From: an uncultured Erythrobacter sp.
GTDB lineage: Bacteria; Pseudomonadota; Alphaproteobacteria; Sphingomonadales; Sphingomonadaceae
Direction of reading: 5' to 3'
Length of the DNA stretch: 64,000 nucleotides
Assembly (NCBI GenBank): GCA_947495555.1
Contig: CANLZI010000001.1
Span: 782,861-846,860, forward strand
Positions within the stretch are counted from its first letter, which is position 1, and every line of letters starts with the position of its first letter. A model generated the notes under the pieces. The model was given only the letters and a program-made list of their open reading frames with translations, did not search any database and had not been told where the DNA came from. Positions 32,780 to 41,853 of the stretch are shown piece by piece. The translations under genes and the position numbers were made by a program.

Positions 32780-33268
32780 TCAAAGATCACGATCCCCATA
32801 TGGGTCTGCGATACCTAGTTTTGCAAGCGCTGCGACCTCCAAAGCCTCCATTTTGTCCGCATCTTCTTCACTGGTGACGTGATCATAGCCAGCCAAATGC
32901 AGCAATCCATGCAGAATCAGATGGGCGGCGTGGTCCTCAAGCGAGACCGATTTGCCCTCAGCTTCGCTTGCGCAGGTCTGAAACGCTAGCGCCAGATCGC
33001 CGATCATTGCGGGCGGCCCTTCCGGCTCGAGAGCTATTAGATCCGACCGCTCCATCATAGGAAAGCTCAGAACATTGGTCGGCCTGTCCTTGTCCCTCCA
33101 CTCCCGATTGAGCGCATGGACATTATCATCCCCGGTAAACAGCACGCTGGCTGACAGACGCGCATTGCCCAGCTCGGGTGCAACCGCAATCGCCGCATCA
33201 GCCACCCGATGCGCCAAAGCGTCCCAGTCGTCGCTCGGCCAATGTTCAATGTCGATATCGAGATCCAT
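32780..33268 (-). CDS. ybeY: Endoribonuclease YbeY
   Basis: A 162-residue zinc endoribonuclease involved in 16S rRNA 3' maturation and ribosome quality control. The zinc motif HGLLHLAGYDH (H-x3-H-x5-H) and the following EEDADKMEALE are diagnostic. A longer frame starts at 33328, but the ATG at 33268 has AGGGCGG upstream and gives the normal length. Upstream of it, phoH is not adjacent as usual: two plus-strand genes intervene. Confidence 0.92.
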   Translation of the reverse strand: MDLDIDIEHWPSDDWDALAHRVADAAIAVAPELGNARLSASVLFTGDDNVHALNREWRDKDRPTNVLSFPMMERSDLIALEPEGPPAMIGDLALAFQTCASEAEGKSVSLEDHAAHLILHGLLHLAGYDHVTSEEDADKMEALEVAALAKLGIADPYGDRDL

Positions 33269-33553
33269 CAACCGCCCTATAGACCCGCTTTGATCGCCGG
33301 GGAAACCCGAAGACTGGCCATTACGCACGTCATTGAAGCAAGATGGGCTCTACGGATTCAATTTTTCAAAAATCTATAAGTAACAAGGAGATGAAAAGAG
33401 TAGAAAGCAGAATTTCTGATTTAGTCAGACAATAGTTCCACGCTGCTTTGCCGCATACCCAATTTAGTGGTAGCAAATGAGAGGGGTCGCTCTCAAGCAA
33501 GCGAGTCGGATTATTCAAGCAATTGAATTTTCGACCGAGGGGAAAGAGACGAC
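33269..33553. promoter_or_regulatory. Divergent region between ybeY and the secreted protein gene
   Basis: About 285 bases, AT-rich at 33350-33550, between divergent starts. GGGGAAAG lies upstream of the ATG at 33554. No gene, RNA or strong repeat was seen; promoters for both directions are expected here. Confidence 0.35.
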
Positions 33554-34027
33554 ATGCGAAAATCTACATTTATTGCCGCAGCAGCAACTTCACTCTTGTT
33601 CGCGGGAGCAGCCACAGCGCAAAGCTTCACATACGACGTCGTTTGGGAGCCCGTTGAAAGCGTTGGCGGAATGACTGGGCCCAATGGTCCATCAGGCGGC
33701 GCGGGTGTCGTGAACGGTACCTACAAAACCACATTTGAAGATGGTTCTGTGCAAGAGGGAAAGGTTCGCTGTGTCGGGATGCAGCAGCCAGACGGCGGCA
33801 TTTTCGATATACACTTGTCATGCTCGACATCTGACGCGACAGGAACCGCTGCAACCGTTTATGGCTGCAATTATCTGGGCAAGCCTGGCCCCGGCACACC
33901 CTTGGGATGCGTCGGCGGAATCCAAGGGAAATCTGGTGATGCAGAAGGTCAACGCGGCAGCCTGACCATGGAATGGTATTCCCAGACCAATGCGCGCGGC
34001 ACAGGCCAATGGTACGGCGCTGAGTAA
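33554..34027 (+). CDS. Small exported protein of unknown function
   Basis: A 157-residue product with a clear signal peptide (MRKSTFIAAAATSLLFAGAA, cleavage near ATAQ). The mature part is Gly-rich, with TMEWYSQTNARGTGQWYG at the C terminus and four cysteines after the signal peptide (CVGMQQ, HLSCSTS, YGCNYLG and LGCVGG), probably forming disulfides. No family was recognised. It is flanked by a hairpin terminator at 34043-34073 and is monocistronic. It and the following methyltransferase lie between ybeY and phoH, which are normally neighbours. Confidence 0.75.
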   Translation: MRKSTFIAAAATSLLFAGAATAQSFTYDVVWEPVESVGGMTGPNGPSGGAGVVNGTYKTTFEDGSVQEGKVRCVGMQQPDGGIFDIHLSCSTSDATGTAATVYGCNYLGKPGPGTPLGCVGGIQGKSGDAEGQRGSLTMEWYSQTNARGTGQWYGAE

Positions 34028-34042
34028 ACACTGACAGATCTG

Positions 34043-34073
34043 ACCGGCCGCTTGTTATCGACTTGCGGCCGGT
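34043..34073 (+). terminator. Stem-loop after the secreted protein gene
   Basis: ACCGGCCGC (34043-34051) pairs with GCGGCCGGT (34065-34073) around a 13-base loop, followed by TCTGATTTGG. It lies 16 bases after the stop and is a probable intrinsic terminator with a weak T-run. Confidence 0.6.
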
Positions 34074-34194
34074 TCTGATTTGGCGTCGACTACTCGCTTG
34101 GCAATGAACGCAGATGGACGATGCCGATTGTGCGTATTCGCTGACTTGGCTTATCCATGATAGGGCTCCCTCTTCAACATATGAAGGGAAACCA

Positions 34195-34995
34195 ATGGCT
34201 GAGCTGGAGACAAGATTTTCGGGAGACGTGCCCGAAAATTATGACCGGGCCTTGGGGCCTTTCATTTTTGAACACTATGCGCAGGAAATGGCGGACCGCT
34301 GTGCAGCACTCAATCCAAACGCGGTTCTGGAAACGGCGGCCGGCACGGGGATTGTGACTAACTGGCTGAGACAGCGGATTTCTCCCGATGCATCGCTGAC
34401 CTCGACCGATCTGAACATGCCGATGCTGGCCCATGCGGAGGAGCGGCTGGAACAAGCCTCTGCAATTAAGATTATGGCCGCGGATGCATGCGATTTGCCG
34501 TTTGAAGACCGTCAATTTGACGCCGTGGTGTGCCAGTTCGGAATAATGTTCTTTCCCGATAAGGCGACCAGCTATGCAGAGGTATTGCGGGTGTTGAAGC
34601 CTGGCGGAACCTATCTTTTCAGCGTCTGGAATGACTGGTCAGAAAATCCATTCGCTCAGGTTGCGAATAACGTCGCGATCGAATTTTGTGCTGATGATCC
34701 ACCCCAATTCTACAAGGTGCCCTTTGGCTACAATGACGCCGATGCGATCCACAGCGCGCTCAATCTAGCCGGGTTCGATAACAGCAGCCATGATGCGTTG
34801 CCCCACATCCAACCGCTGTTTGATATCGATCTGTTCGCCCACGGCCTTGTTTATGGCAACCCACTCGAAGCGGAATTGCTGGAGCGCGGTGTCGATCCTG
34901 AAAAAGTCCGCGACCGAATGGCACAAGCACTGCGCGAGCACTTGGGCGAGACCATGCCGCTAAGCGCGACCATCTTTTCTGCGACAAAGGCCTGA
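34195..34995 (+). CDS. Class I SAM-dependent methyltransferase
   Basis: A 266-residue methyltransferase from the ATG at 34195, which has AAGGGA upstream. Motif I is VLETAAGTGIVTNWL, the acidic end of strand 2 is STDLNMPML, and the Q(C)xFG motif VVCQFGIMFFPDK is followed by RVLKPGGTYLFSVW. That composition fits the UbiE/Coq5-like small-molecule methyltransferase group. The C-terminal third (about 170-266) is a substrate cap. Substrate unknown. It lies between ybeY and phoH, convergent with phoH. Confidence 0.85.
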   Translation: MAELETRFSGDVPENYDRALGPFIFEHYAQEMADRCAALNPNAVLETAAGTGIVTNWLRQRISPDASLTSTDLNMPMLAHAEERLEQASAIKIMAADACDLPFEDRQFDAVVCQFGIMFFPDKATSYAEVLRVLKPGGTYLFSVWNDWSENPFAQVANNVAIEFCADDPPQFYKVPFGYNDADAIHSALNLAGFDNSSHDALPHIQPLFDIDLFAHGLVYGNPLEAELLERGVDPEKVRDRMAQALREHLGETMPLSATIFSATKA

Positions 34996-35035
34996 GTCAG
35001 GGCGTTTCGTCACCAGCCGCTCGCGGGCGGTCCGG

Positions 35036-36067
35036 TTACGCGTCTTTGCCCTCATAGGCCTCGACAATGCGGCCAACGATGGGGTGGCGCACAACGTCAG
35101 CAGCGGTGAAGCGGGTTACGGCAATGCCTTCCACCCCTTCCAGCCGGTCAACCGCATCGGCCAATCCGCTCATCCGGTCACCGCCGGGAATATCGACCTG
35201 TCTGGGGTCGCCGCAAATCACCATCCGGCTGTTCTGGCCAAACCGCGTGAGGAACATCTTCATCTGCTCGCGGGTGGTGTTCTGCGCCTCGTCCAAAATC
35301 ACAAAGGCGTCGGCCAAGGTGCGTCCGCGCATGAAGGCGATCGGCGCGATCTCGATTTCTCCGCTGGCGATGCGGCGTTCGACCTGCTCGGGCGGCATGC
35401 AGTCATACAAGGCATCGTAAATCGGGCGCAGATAGGGATCGACCTTTTCCTTCATATCACCCGGTAGAAAGCCCAGCTTCTCGCCCGCTTCCACAGCCGG
35501 CCGTGACAGGATAAGGCGCTGCACGCTGCCGGAAATCAGTTGGCTGACGGCTTGTGCGACCGCCAGATAGGTCTTGCCCGTCCCTGCCGGTCCCAGCGCA
35601 AAGATCATCTCGTCGCGCTGCAATTGGTGCATGTAAGGGATCTGATTGGCGCTACGCGGAACAATTGTCTTGCGACGTGTCCGGATCATTATGGGCGGCG
35701 CGCCTTTGTTCCCCGACACAATACCCTCCAGCGTCGGTTCGTTCGACATAGCGATCAGCGATTCAATCGCGCCAGCATCCAGATCCTGACCCTGGGCCAG
35801 TCGGTCATACATGGTTTGGAGCACGTCGCGCGCACGCGCTACGCTGTCTTCGGGCCCTTCGATCTGTATCTGATCACCGCGCGCGGCGATAAATACGCCC
35901 AGCCGGTTCTCCACCTGCACCAGATTGGCATCGAATTGTCCGAACAGGGGGCCAAGCAGAGATTGGTTATCGAACGACACCTCCACCTTGGCTCGGCGGA
36001 TTTCGCGGTGTGGAACGGGATCGGGTGACAACACCGGATCGGCTGCTGGAGTAGGTCTGCGGCCCAT
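35036..36067 (-). CDS. phoH: PhoH family ATPase
   Basis: A 343-residue PhoH-like protein. Walker A is GPAGTGKT at 159-166, Walker B is FVILDEAQN with the typical PhoH ending (GDPRQVDIPGG). The N-terminal region (about 25-95) is a KH-like RNA-binding segment as in PhoH/YbeZ. YbeZ interacts functionally with YbeY in RNA metabolism, and phoH usually precedes ybeY directly. Here it is separated from ybeY by 1.7 kb holding two unrelated genes. miaB is 142 bases upstream on the same strand. Confidence 0.93.
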   Translation of the reverse strand: MGRRPTPAADPVLSPDPVPHREIRRAKVEVSFDNQSLLGPLFGQFDANLVQVENRLGVFIAARGDQIQIEGPEDSVARARDVLQTMYDRLAQGQDLDAGAIESLIAMSNEPTLEGIVSGNKGAPPIMIRTRRKTIVPRSANQIPYMHQLQRDEMIFALGPAGTGKTYLAVAQAVSQLISGSVQRLILSRPAVEAGEKLGFLPGDMKEKVDPYLRPIYDALYDCMPPEQVERRIASGEIEIAPIAFMRGRTLADAFVILDEAQNTTREQMKMFLTRFGQNSRMVICGDPRQVDIPGGDRMSGLADAVDRLEGVEGIAVTRFTAADVVRHPIVGRIVEAYEGKDA

Positions 36068-36208
36068 AAATTCCTTTCACTGGGTGAGTTTGAATTTAGG
36101 GATTGCGCAGCGCATAGCAAGTTCACCGCAGGTGATTGGCGGTGGATAGTAACCCAGCTGTAACGTGGAAGCCTCAACTCATCCGCCTCAAGCGGTATGA
36201 CAGAGCCG

Positions 36209-37537
36209 TTAAATCACGCGCCCTTCGAGCGAATTATTACCCGCTTCGAGCAATTCTGCTGTGATCATATCGCCGATCTGGCAGTCTTGCTTGACCCAAA
36301 CGCTTTGCAGCCAGGGCGATTTGCCTAGCCACTGACCTTCCAACTTGCCCTTGCGCTCGATCAGAACCTTGCAGGTTTTGCCCACGCTGGCGGCGTTGAA
36401 AGCCACCTGATCGCGGTTGATCCGGGCCTGGAGGCGTTGCAGCCGGTCATCCATCACATCTTTGGCGATCTGATTGTCCATTGTCGCCGCAGGGGTTCCA
36501 GGGCGCGGCGAATATTTGAAGCTATAGGCCTGAGCGTAGCGGACCTCGTCGACAATCTTCAGAGTGTCTTCAAATTCTGCTTCTGTCTCGCCCGGAAATC
36601 CGACGATGAAATCACCCGACAGGGCAATATCGGGCCGCACCGCGCGGAAGCGCTCGACCAGCTTGAGATAACTTTCGACCGTGTGGCTGCGGTTCATGGC
36701 CTTCAGCACGCGGTCATTGCCCGATTGCACCGGCAGATGCAGATAGGGCATCAGTTTATCGACTTCGCCATGAGCCGCGATCAGCGCGTCGTCCATGTCG
36801 TTGGGATGGCTGGTGGTGTAGCGAATACGCTCCAATCCATCCATCTTGGCCAAAGCATGGATCAGACCAGCGAGGCCCTGCGTCCGGCCCGCATCATCCT
36901 CGCCGCTCCACGCATTGACGTTCTGCCCCAGCAGCGTGATTTCACGCGCGCCAGCTTCGATCAATTTGTGCGCTTCGGCGATCAAATCCTTGAATGGTCG
37001 GGAAATTTCAGCACCGCGTGTGTAAGGCACAACACAATAGGTGCAGAATTTGTCGCACCCTTCTTGAACCGTCAAAAACGCGGTGGGAGACCGCCGCTTG
37101 CGCGCTGGAAGCTGATCAAACTTCGCAATCGCGGGCATGTCTGTGTCGGTCGAGCGCTTACCTTCGACCGCGCGGTCCAGCATGTCGGGCAGGCGGTGAT
37201 AGGCCTGCGGGCCAACCACCATCGACACCGCCGGTGCGCGCTTCATGATCTCCTCGCCCTCGGCCTGGGCAACGCATCCAGCAACCGCAATCATCGGTGC
37301 CTTCTTCTGCGTCTTACCCTTGGTCAGACGGCCAATGTCGGAATAGATCTTCTCCGCTGCTTTTTCGCGGATATGGCAAGTGTTCAGCACCACCAGATCG
37401 GCATCTTCACCGTCCGGCGCGGGCGCGATGCCCTTTTCGGCCAACATCTCTCCCATACGCTCGCCATCATAGACGTTCATCTGGCAGCCGAAGCTCTTGA
37501 CCCTATAGGTCTTAGGAGGCGTGGTGGTCGGTTTCAT
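36209..37537 (-). CDS. miaB: tRNA-2-methylthio-N6-dimethylallyladenosine synthase
   Basis: A 442-residue radical SAM methylthiotransferase that adds the 2-methylthio group to i6A37 of tRNAs reading UNN codons. The N-terminal UPF0004 domain has FGCQMN with Cys18, the radical SAM cluster is GCDKFCTYCVVPYTRG (C-x3-C-x2-C), and a C-terminal TRAM domain follows. I chose the ATG at 37537; a TTG frame to 37576 is possible but has no better support. It is the first gene of a minus-strand run with phoH 142 bases downstream. The intergenic gap holds no obvious RNA. Confidence 0.93.
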   Translation of the reverse strand: MKPTTTPPKTYRVKSFGCQMNVYDGERMGEMLAEKGIAPAPDGEDADLVVLNTCHIREKAAEKIYSDIGRLTKGKTQKKAPMIAVAGCVAQAEGEEIMKRAPAVSMVVGPQAYHRLPDMLDRAVEGKRSTDTDMPAIAKFDQLPARKRRSPTAFLTVQEGCDKFCTYCVVPYTRGAEISRPFKDLIAEAHKLIEAGAREITLLGQNVNAWSGEDDAGRTQGLAGLIHALAKMDGLERIRYTTSHPNDMDDALIAAHGEVDKLMPYLHLPVQSGNDRVLKAMNRSHTVESYLKLVERFRAVRPDIALSGDFIVGFPGETEAEFEDTLKIVDEVRYAQAYSFKYSPRPGTPAATMDNQIAKDVMDDRLQRLQARINRDQVAFNAASVGKTCKVLIERKGKLEGQWLGKSPWLQSVWVKQDCQIGDMITAELLEAGNNSLEGRVI

Positions 37538-37576
37538 GATGCGGGCGCGTCTAGCCGGATTGCGCGGCAGGTTCAA

Positions 37577-38029
37577 TCACGCATGTAGCGTGGCAGCGCG
37601 AGCAATATCCTTGTCGCGGCCAAACCGATGCAAGATCGCAATCAGTTCGGCCCGTTCAGGTAGGTAAATTGCATGACCGCCCAGCTGGACCATCTGCCGG
37701 GTTGTGGGAGTGACGGCATGCCAGTGCCCTTCGCTAAGATGGGTAAGTCCTGCCATAAATTCGACCTGCTTTGGTGGCGCAGTCCAACGGCCAAACCGGT
37801 CAGAGGAGAACATCGTCTTCCCCTCGTCTGGGGTGCTGGTCAGTGGCAATTGGTCGTACAGTGCATCTATGTCGCGGCGTGAAACAATCACATCGATATC
37901 ACCGATAGCGCCCGGATCACCGCCGTGCAGCGCCACTGCCGCGCTGCCGATGATCCACCAAGGGTCCTGGGCTGATTGCAACGCCTGCGCGACCATGATC
38001 AGCGAGCGTTGTACGTCCAGGCCAATCAC
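37577..38029 (-). CDS. Small nucleotidyltransferase-fold protein, unknown function
   Basis: A 150-residue product from GTG at 38029, which lies 4 bases beyond the stop of the lipase gene and has GGAGG 9 bases upstream. Earlier in-frame starts would overlap the lipase gene. WWIIGSAAVALHGG and GDIDVIVS fit the G-S and D-x-D metal motifs of MNT/Pol-beta-type nucleotidyltransferases. The C-terminal helical part (QMVQLGGHAIYLP, then ELIAILHRFGRDKD) resembles nucleotidyltransferase-like proteins with sparse substrate data. It may be an antitoxin-like or tRNA-modifying enzyme, but no HEPN partner is seen. Confidence 0.7.
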   Translation of the reverse strand: MIGLDVQRSLIMVAQALQSAQDPWWIIGSAAVALHGGDPGAIGDIDVIVSRRDIDALYDQLPLTSTPDEGKTMFSSDRFGRWTAPPKQVEFMAGLTHLSEGHWHAVTPTTRQMVQLGGHAIYLPERAELIAILHRFGRDKDIARAATLHA

Positions 38030-38033
38030 GCGG

Positions 38034-38951
38034 TCAGTCCTCCGCGTTGCGCTTGGCCAAATGCACACACGGTACCGCTTGGCGATAGTCTGCACCGGGA
38101 TGCACCTTATCCGCCGGACCGCATTCGACCCTTGGCTTTGCAATCGCATTGGCGCGAACGAAACTGGTGGCGTCTTTGCTGCCATAGGCGGCAATCCAAG
38201 CAATGCAGTCTGACAAGCGCCGGATTTCGTGTTTCGAGATGGTGCTGATTTCAGGCGAGCAATTCAATTCGAACGCGTCCGCCGCTGGGGTTGCATCATA
38301 TTGGGCAAAACGGCGCAGCACCTCGCCGCGCTCGTTAAAGACGGTGCGGCGCATATCATTGCTCATCGCATCGCCGCGATAAAAGGGCGACGTGTTGAAC
38401 ATATAGGCATCAACCTCTGGGTGCTGGATCGAGACTTCTGTCGCGAGCGCCCCGCCCAACGAATGACCGGTTACAATCCAGCGCACATCCTTGGGCCAAC
38501 GCGCTTGTTCCAGCTCAAAATATTTGATCGCAATATCAATTTGATCGTTCTTCAACGTGCCGTAGAAAACATCCGTAAAGCCGTCGAAATCGGTCCCGCG
38601 AAACGCCATAATCCGGGCCACGCGCTCGCGCTTGCCAGCGGCATCGGGCGCGCCCAATTGTTCAAAGATCTGATAGCCAAATCCCTTGTCCGCATCGTCT
38701 GGCGCGATGTCCAACCGCTCCAAGCGTGTCAGCGTCGGCCCCAGATCCTGATACAGATCTTTATCGCCAATATAGGCATTGGTCGACGCTATGGCGAAGG
38801 GATAGGCTTCAACCGCGGCATTGCGCACAAAGGCGCACCACCCGCCCGCTTCGAGCCGGCAGGGGGAGCGCGATTGCGATATATCGGGATAGGTGACGCA
38901 GCCACTCAATGAGAGCAGCATCAGCGCGAGCAAAGCGCGGCGCAGTGTCAC
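38034..38951 (-). CDS. Lipase class 3-like lipoprotein
   Basis: A 305-residue product with a lipoprotein signal (LLSLSGC, lipid-modified Cys18). The alpha/beta hydrolase domain has GHSLGGALATEVS, the GxSxG nucleophile motif of class 3 (fungal-type) lipases, preceded by IMAFRGTDFDGF, the usual FRGT element. The Asp and His of the triad are not confidently located. It is presumably anchored in the outer membrane or periplasm and hydrolyses an ester or acyl lipid. The GTG-start nucleotidyltransferase gene follows immediately. Confidence 0.85.
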   Translation of the reverse strand: MTLRRALLALMLLSLSGCVTYPDISQSRSPCRLEAGGWCAFVRNAAVEAYPFAIASTNAYIGDKDLYQDLGPTLTRLERLDIAPDDADKGFGYQIFEQLGAPDAAGKRERVARIMAFRGTDFDGFTDVFYGTLKNDQIDIAIKYFELEQARWPKDVRWIVTGHSLGGALATEVSIQHPEVDAYMFNTSPFYRGDAMSNDMRRTVFNERGEVLRRFAQYDATPAADAFELNCSPEISTISKHEIRRLSDCIAWIAAYGSKDATSFVRANAIAKPRVECGPADKVHPGADYRQAVPCVHLAKRNAED

Positions 38952-38968
38952 CCGATCATCCCTCCGAT

Positions 38969-39418
38969 TTAGCTGACGGTTGCTTTCACGATCTTGCCAG
39001 GAGCCGCAGGTGGCTCACCCTTGGGCAGAGCGTGAACATGTTCCATGCCTTCAGTCACTTGGCCCCAAACGGTGTATTGACCGTCCAGGAAGTGTGCGTC
39101 TTCAAAGCAGATGAAGAACTGGCTGTTGGCACTGTCAGGCATTTGCGAACGCGCCATCGAGCAGGTGCCCTCTGTGTGCGGCTCAGCGTTGAATTCAGCC
39201 TTCAGGTCAGGCTTCTCGCTGCCGCCCATGCCGGTGCCGGTTGGATCGCCGCCCTGCGCCATAAAGCCGGGGATCACGCGGTGGAACACCACGCCATCAT
39301 AAAAGCCTTCTTTCGCCAGCTCGGTGATGCGCGCAACGTGGCCGGGGGCCAGATCGGGGCGCAGTTTGATGACAACGTCACCGGAATCCAGCGTGAAAGT
39401 GAGCGTTTGGTCGGCCAT
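38969..39418 (-). CDS. Peptidyl-prolyl cis-trans isomerase, cyclophilin type
   Basis: A 149-residue single-domain cyclophilin without a signal peptide, so cytoplasmic. FYDGVVFHRVIPGFMAQGGD holds the catalytic Arg and the GGD loop. GTCSMARSQMPDSANSQFFI and TVWGQVTEGMEHVHAL match the active-site strands of bacterial PpiB. Helps proline isomerisation in folding. Monocistronic and divergent from mgtE. Confidence 0.93.
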   Translation of the reverse strand: MADQTLTFTLDSGDVVIKLRPDLAPGHVARITELAKEGFYDGVVFHRVIPGFMAQGGDPTGTGMGGSEKPDLKAEFNAEPHTEGTCSMARSQMPDSANSQFFICFEDAHFLDGQYTVWGQVTEGMEHVHALPKGEPPAAPGKIVKATVS

Positions 39419-39549
39419 TACAATTATCTCCTAATGTTTGGCGCGAGATATAGGCACAAAGTTTCATAAGTCACCCCTTCAAGGCGACAGCCGGTGAAGA
39501 TCGCTGATCAACCGCTTGCTTTTCGCTTTGGCCTGCCTAGACCGGCATC

Positions 39550-41010
39550 ATGTCAGATCCCGATCGCCTTGATGATGTGACGCTGATGGATGCTCAGCAA
39601 GCGGAAGCTCTGGCAGACGATACAGCGCGGCCTGATGACCGGATCGATGATGAGCGGCACGATGAAGAAAACCGGCTCAAGCCCGAATATATAAAATCGA
39701 TTCGCGAGGCGCTGGAGCAGCCTGACCATGGCGCCGTATGCGATCTAGTTGAGCCGCTGCATCCGGCCGATATCGCCGACCTTGTTGAGCTGTTCCAGGG
39801 CGACGAACGCGCCCAGCTGGCCACCGCCATCACCGATCTGATGTCTTCAGAGGTGATCGCGGAACTGAATGACTTCGTGCGCGAAGACATGATGGAATCG
39901 CTGGAACCCGGCGTTGTTGCGACCATCGTTGAAGAGCTGGAGACCGACGACGCGGTTCAGCTGATCGAGGATCTGGACGAGGAAGACCAGCAGGCCATTC
40001 TAGCCGAGGTGGAGGCCGAGGATCGCGCCGCCATCGAAAGCGCGCTGGCCTATCCCGAGGAAACCGCTGGCCGCTTGATGAGCCGCGACTTTGTGGCCGT
40101 GCCGGAACATATGACGGTAGGCGATCTGATCGATTACCTGCGCGGCCGGACCGGCTTGGGCGATGAATTTTACGAGGTGTTCGTGGTCAATGAACGCCAT
40201 CATCCGGTCGGCACCTGCGCGCTCAGCTACATCCTGACAACGCCGCGAAATATCGCACTGACCGATGTCATGAAGCGCGACCAGACGCTGATTCCGGTCA
40301 CGATGGACCAGGAAGAGCTGGGCCTGATGTTCCAGAAATACGGTCTGATCTCAGCCGCCGTGGTCGATGAAAGCGAGCGGTTGGTTGGCCAGATGACGGT
40401 GGATGATGTGGTGCATATCATCTCCGAAGAAGCAGGCGAGGATGCTCTGCTGCTGTCTGGCGCAGGCGATGGCGACATCAACGAACCGATCCGAGAAGCC
40501 TATGGCAGCCGGGTCCGCTGGCTGATCGCTAATCTGGGCACCGCCCTGGTGGGCAGCGCCATCATCGCCATGTTTGGTGCCGCGATCGAGAAACTGGTCG
40601 CGCTCGCCATCCTGATGCCGATCGTTGCCAGCATTGGCGGAAATGCGGGCACACAAACCATGGCCGTGGCCGTCCGTGCGATTGCTACCAACCAGCTAAC
40701 CCGCGCCAACACCTGGTGGATTGTAGGCCGCGAACTGCGCGTTGCTGTGCTCAACGGAGCGACCATCGCGGTGCTGATCGGGATTGCGGCAGGCGCCTTG
40801 TTCTCGCCCATGATGGGCGTGGTCATCGCCTCCGCCATGATCATCAACATTGTTATCGCGGGCCTTGCCGGCGTGTTGGTTCCAGTCATCTTCGAACGGC
40901 TGGACCAGGACCCGGCGGTCGCATCGTCGGTGTTTGTCACCATGATCACCGATTCCATGGGCTTTTTCGCCTTCCTCGGCTTGGCTGTGCTGAGCGGATT
41001 GGCGGGATAA
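39550..41010 (+). CDS. mgtE: Magnesium transporter MgtE
   Basis: A 486-residue Mg2+ channel: a cytoplasmic N domain (about 35-165) rich in acidic helices, paired CBS domains (about 170-290, DVMKRDQTLIPVTMDQEELG, VVDESERLVGQMTVDD) and a five-helix membrane domain (about 315-485). MPIVASIGGNAGTQTMAVAVR is the signature of the pore helix. The N and CBS domains gate the channel by cytoplasmic Mg2+. Length is close to the 450-residue norm. Divergent from the cyclophilin gene across a 131-base gap without an evident M-box. Confidence 0.93.
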   Translation: MSDPDRLDDVTLMDAQQAEALADDTARPDDRIDDERHDEENRLKPEYIKSIREALEQPDHGAVCDLVEPLHPADIADLVELFQGDERAQLATAITDLMSSEVIAELNDFVREDMMESLEPGVVATIVEELETDDAVQLIEDLDEEDQQAILAEVEAEDRAAIESALAYPEETAGRLMSRDFVAVPEHMTVGDLIDYLRGRTGLGDEFYEVFVVNERHHPVGTCALSYILTTPRNIALTDVMKRDQTLIPVTMDQEELGLMFQKYGLISAAVVDESERLVGQMTVDDVVHIISEEAGEDALLLSGAGDGDINEPIREAYGSRVRWLIANLGTALVGSAIIAMFGAAIEKLVALAILMPIVASIGGNAGTQTMAVAVRAIATNQLTRANTWWIVGRELRVAVLNGATIAVLIGIAAGALFSPMMGVVIASAMIINIVIAGLAGVLVPVIFERLDQDPAVASSVFVTMITDSMGFFAFLGLAVLSGLAG

Positions 41011-41048
41011 AGGCTTGAGACTGTAGCTCGAGAGCCTATGTCTGATCT

Positions 41049-41447
41049 ATGCCGATGCACATGACCAAGATCGCCTTTGGTGCGAAAAGCTGGGATGATC
41101 TAGCTAGCTGGTATGAGCAAAATGCGACCGAACCCAAGCGGTTGACGACCAAAAATCGTCCCAAGCAGCACGAGGCAATGATCGGTGGGTCGCTCTATTG
41201 GATCTTGAACCATTCGCTTGTCGCCCGGTCCGAAATTTTGAGCTTTACCGAGACCGAGGATGGCCGCTGGCATATCAATCTGAAGCCGGAATTGGTGCGC
41301 GTTCATCAGAAACGCAAACGTGCCCATCAGGGCTGGCGCTATCTCAAAGAAGAAGATGCCCCGCGCGACTTGGCCGAGGGCGAAGACGTGGGCGATGTTT
41401 TGCCCGGAAAGATGGCCGCGAAACTGGAGCGGCTGGGATTGATCTGA
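41049..41447 (+). CDS. DUF1489 family protein
   Basis: A 132-residue protein of the DUF1489 family, small and cytoplasmic, typical of alphaproteobacteria. IAFGAKSWDDLASWYEQNA, then RWHINLKPELVRVHQKRKRA and HQGWRYLKEEDAPRDL match the family pattern. Function unknown. It lies 38 bases after mgtE in the same direction and 22 bases before the next membrane gene. Confidence 0.85.
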   Translation: MPMHMTKIAFGAKSWDDLASWYEQNATEPKRLTTKNRPKQHEAMIGGSLYWILNHSLVARSEILSFTETEDGRWHINLKPELVRVHQKRKRAHQGWRYLKEEDAPRDLAEGEDVGDVLPGKMAAKLERLGLI

Positions 41448-41469
41448 GAGATTTGCGGGAGAATTCTTG

Positions 41470-41850
41470 ATGCAACCACTTCACATTCAACGCTTGATCG
41501 CATTGCCCTATCTGGTCCTGGGCGCGTGGTGTCTGATTACTCCGCATATGGTCGAACAATTGACGATCACGCCGGAATATCAGCATCTCAGCGAAACCAG
41601 CGCGCTGCTGATCGGGTGCTTTGGCGCGCAGGCTGTTTTGGGCGGGCTGTTCATCTGGTTCAGCCGATGGAGACGGATCACCTATCTGGTCTATGCGATA
41701 GCGCTCATCCCCTTCTTCTGGTTCAACTATTGGTTCGTGTTCGAAGTGCCTGTTTTCAATCAGTGGATGGTGCTCGATTTTGGGTCGAACGCGGCGATGA
41801 TGGCGCTCAGCCTGTGGGGCTGGCGCAAGATGCAGGATGAACCCGCCTAA
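41470..41850 (+). CDS. Small membrane protein of unknown function (4 TM)
   Basis: A 126-residue hydrophobic protein with about four TM helices (8-28, 42-63, 70-90, 100-117) and an aromatic patch (ALIPFFWFNYWFVFE). No family with known function was recognised. An upstream TTG at 41467 is adjacent to the ATG chosen. GGGAG precedes it by about 10 bases. It follows DUF1489 closely. Confidence 0.75.
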   Translation: MQPLHIQRLIALPYLVLGAWCLITPHMVEQLTITPEYQHLSETSALLIGCFGAQAVLGGLFIWFSRWRRITYLVYAIALIPFFWFNYWFVFEVPVFNQWMVLDFGSNAAMMALSLWGWRKMQDEPA

Positions 41851-41853
41851 GGC

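Noticed and set aside
36437..37588. 383-codon plus-strand frame antisense to miaB
   Set aside because: Shadow of miaB; His/Arg-rich with no domain.
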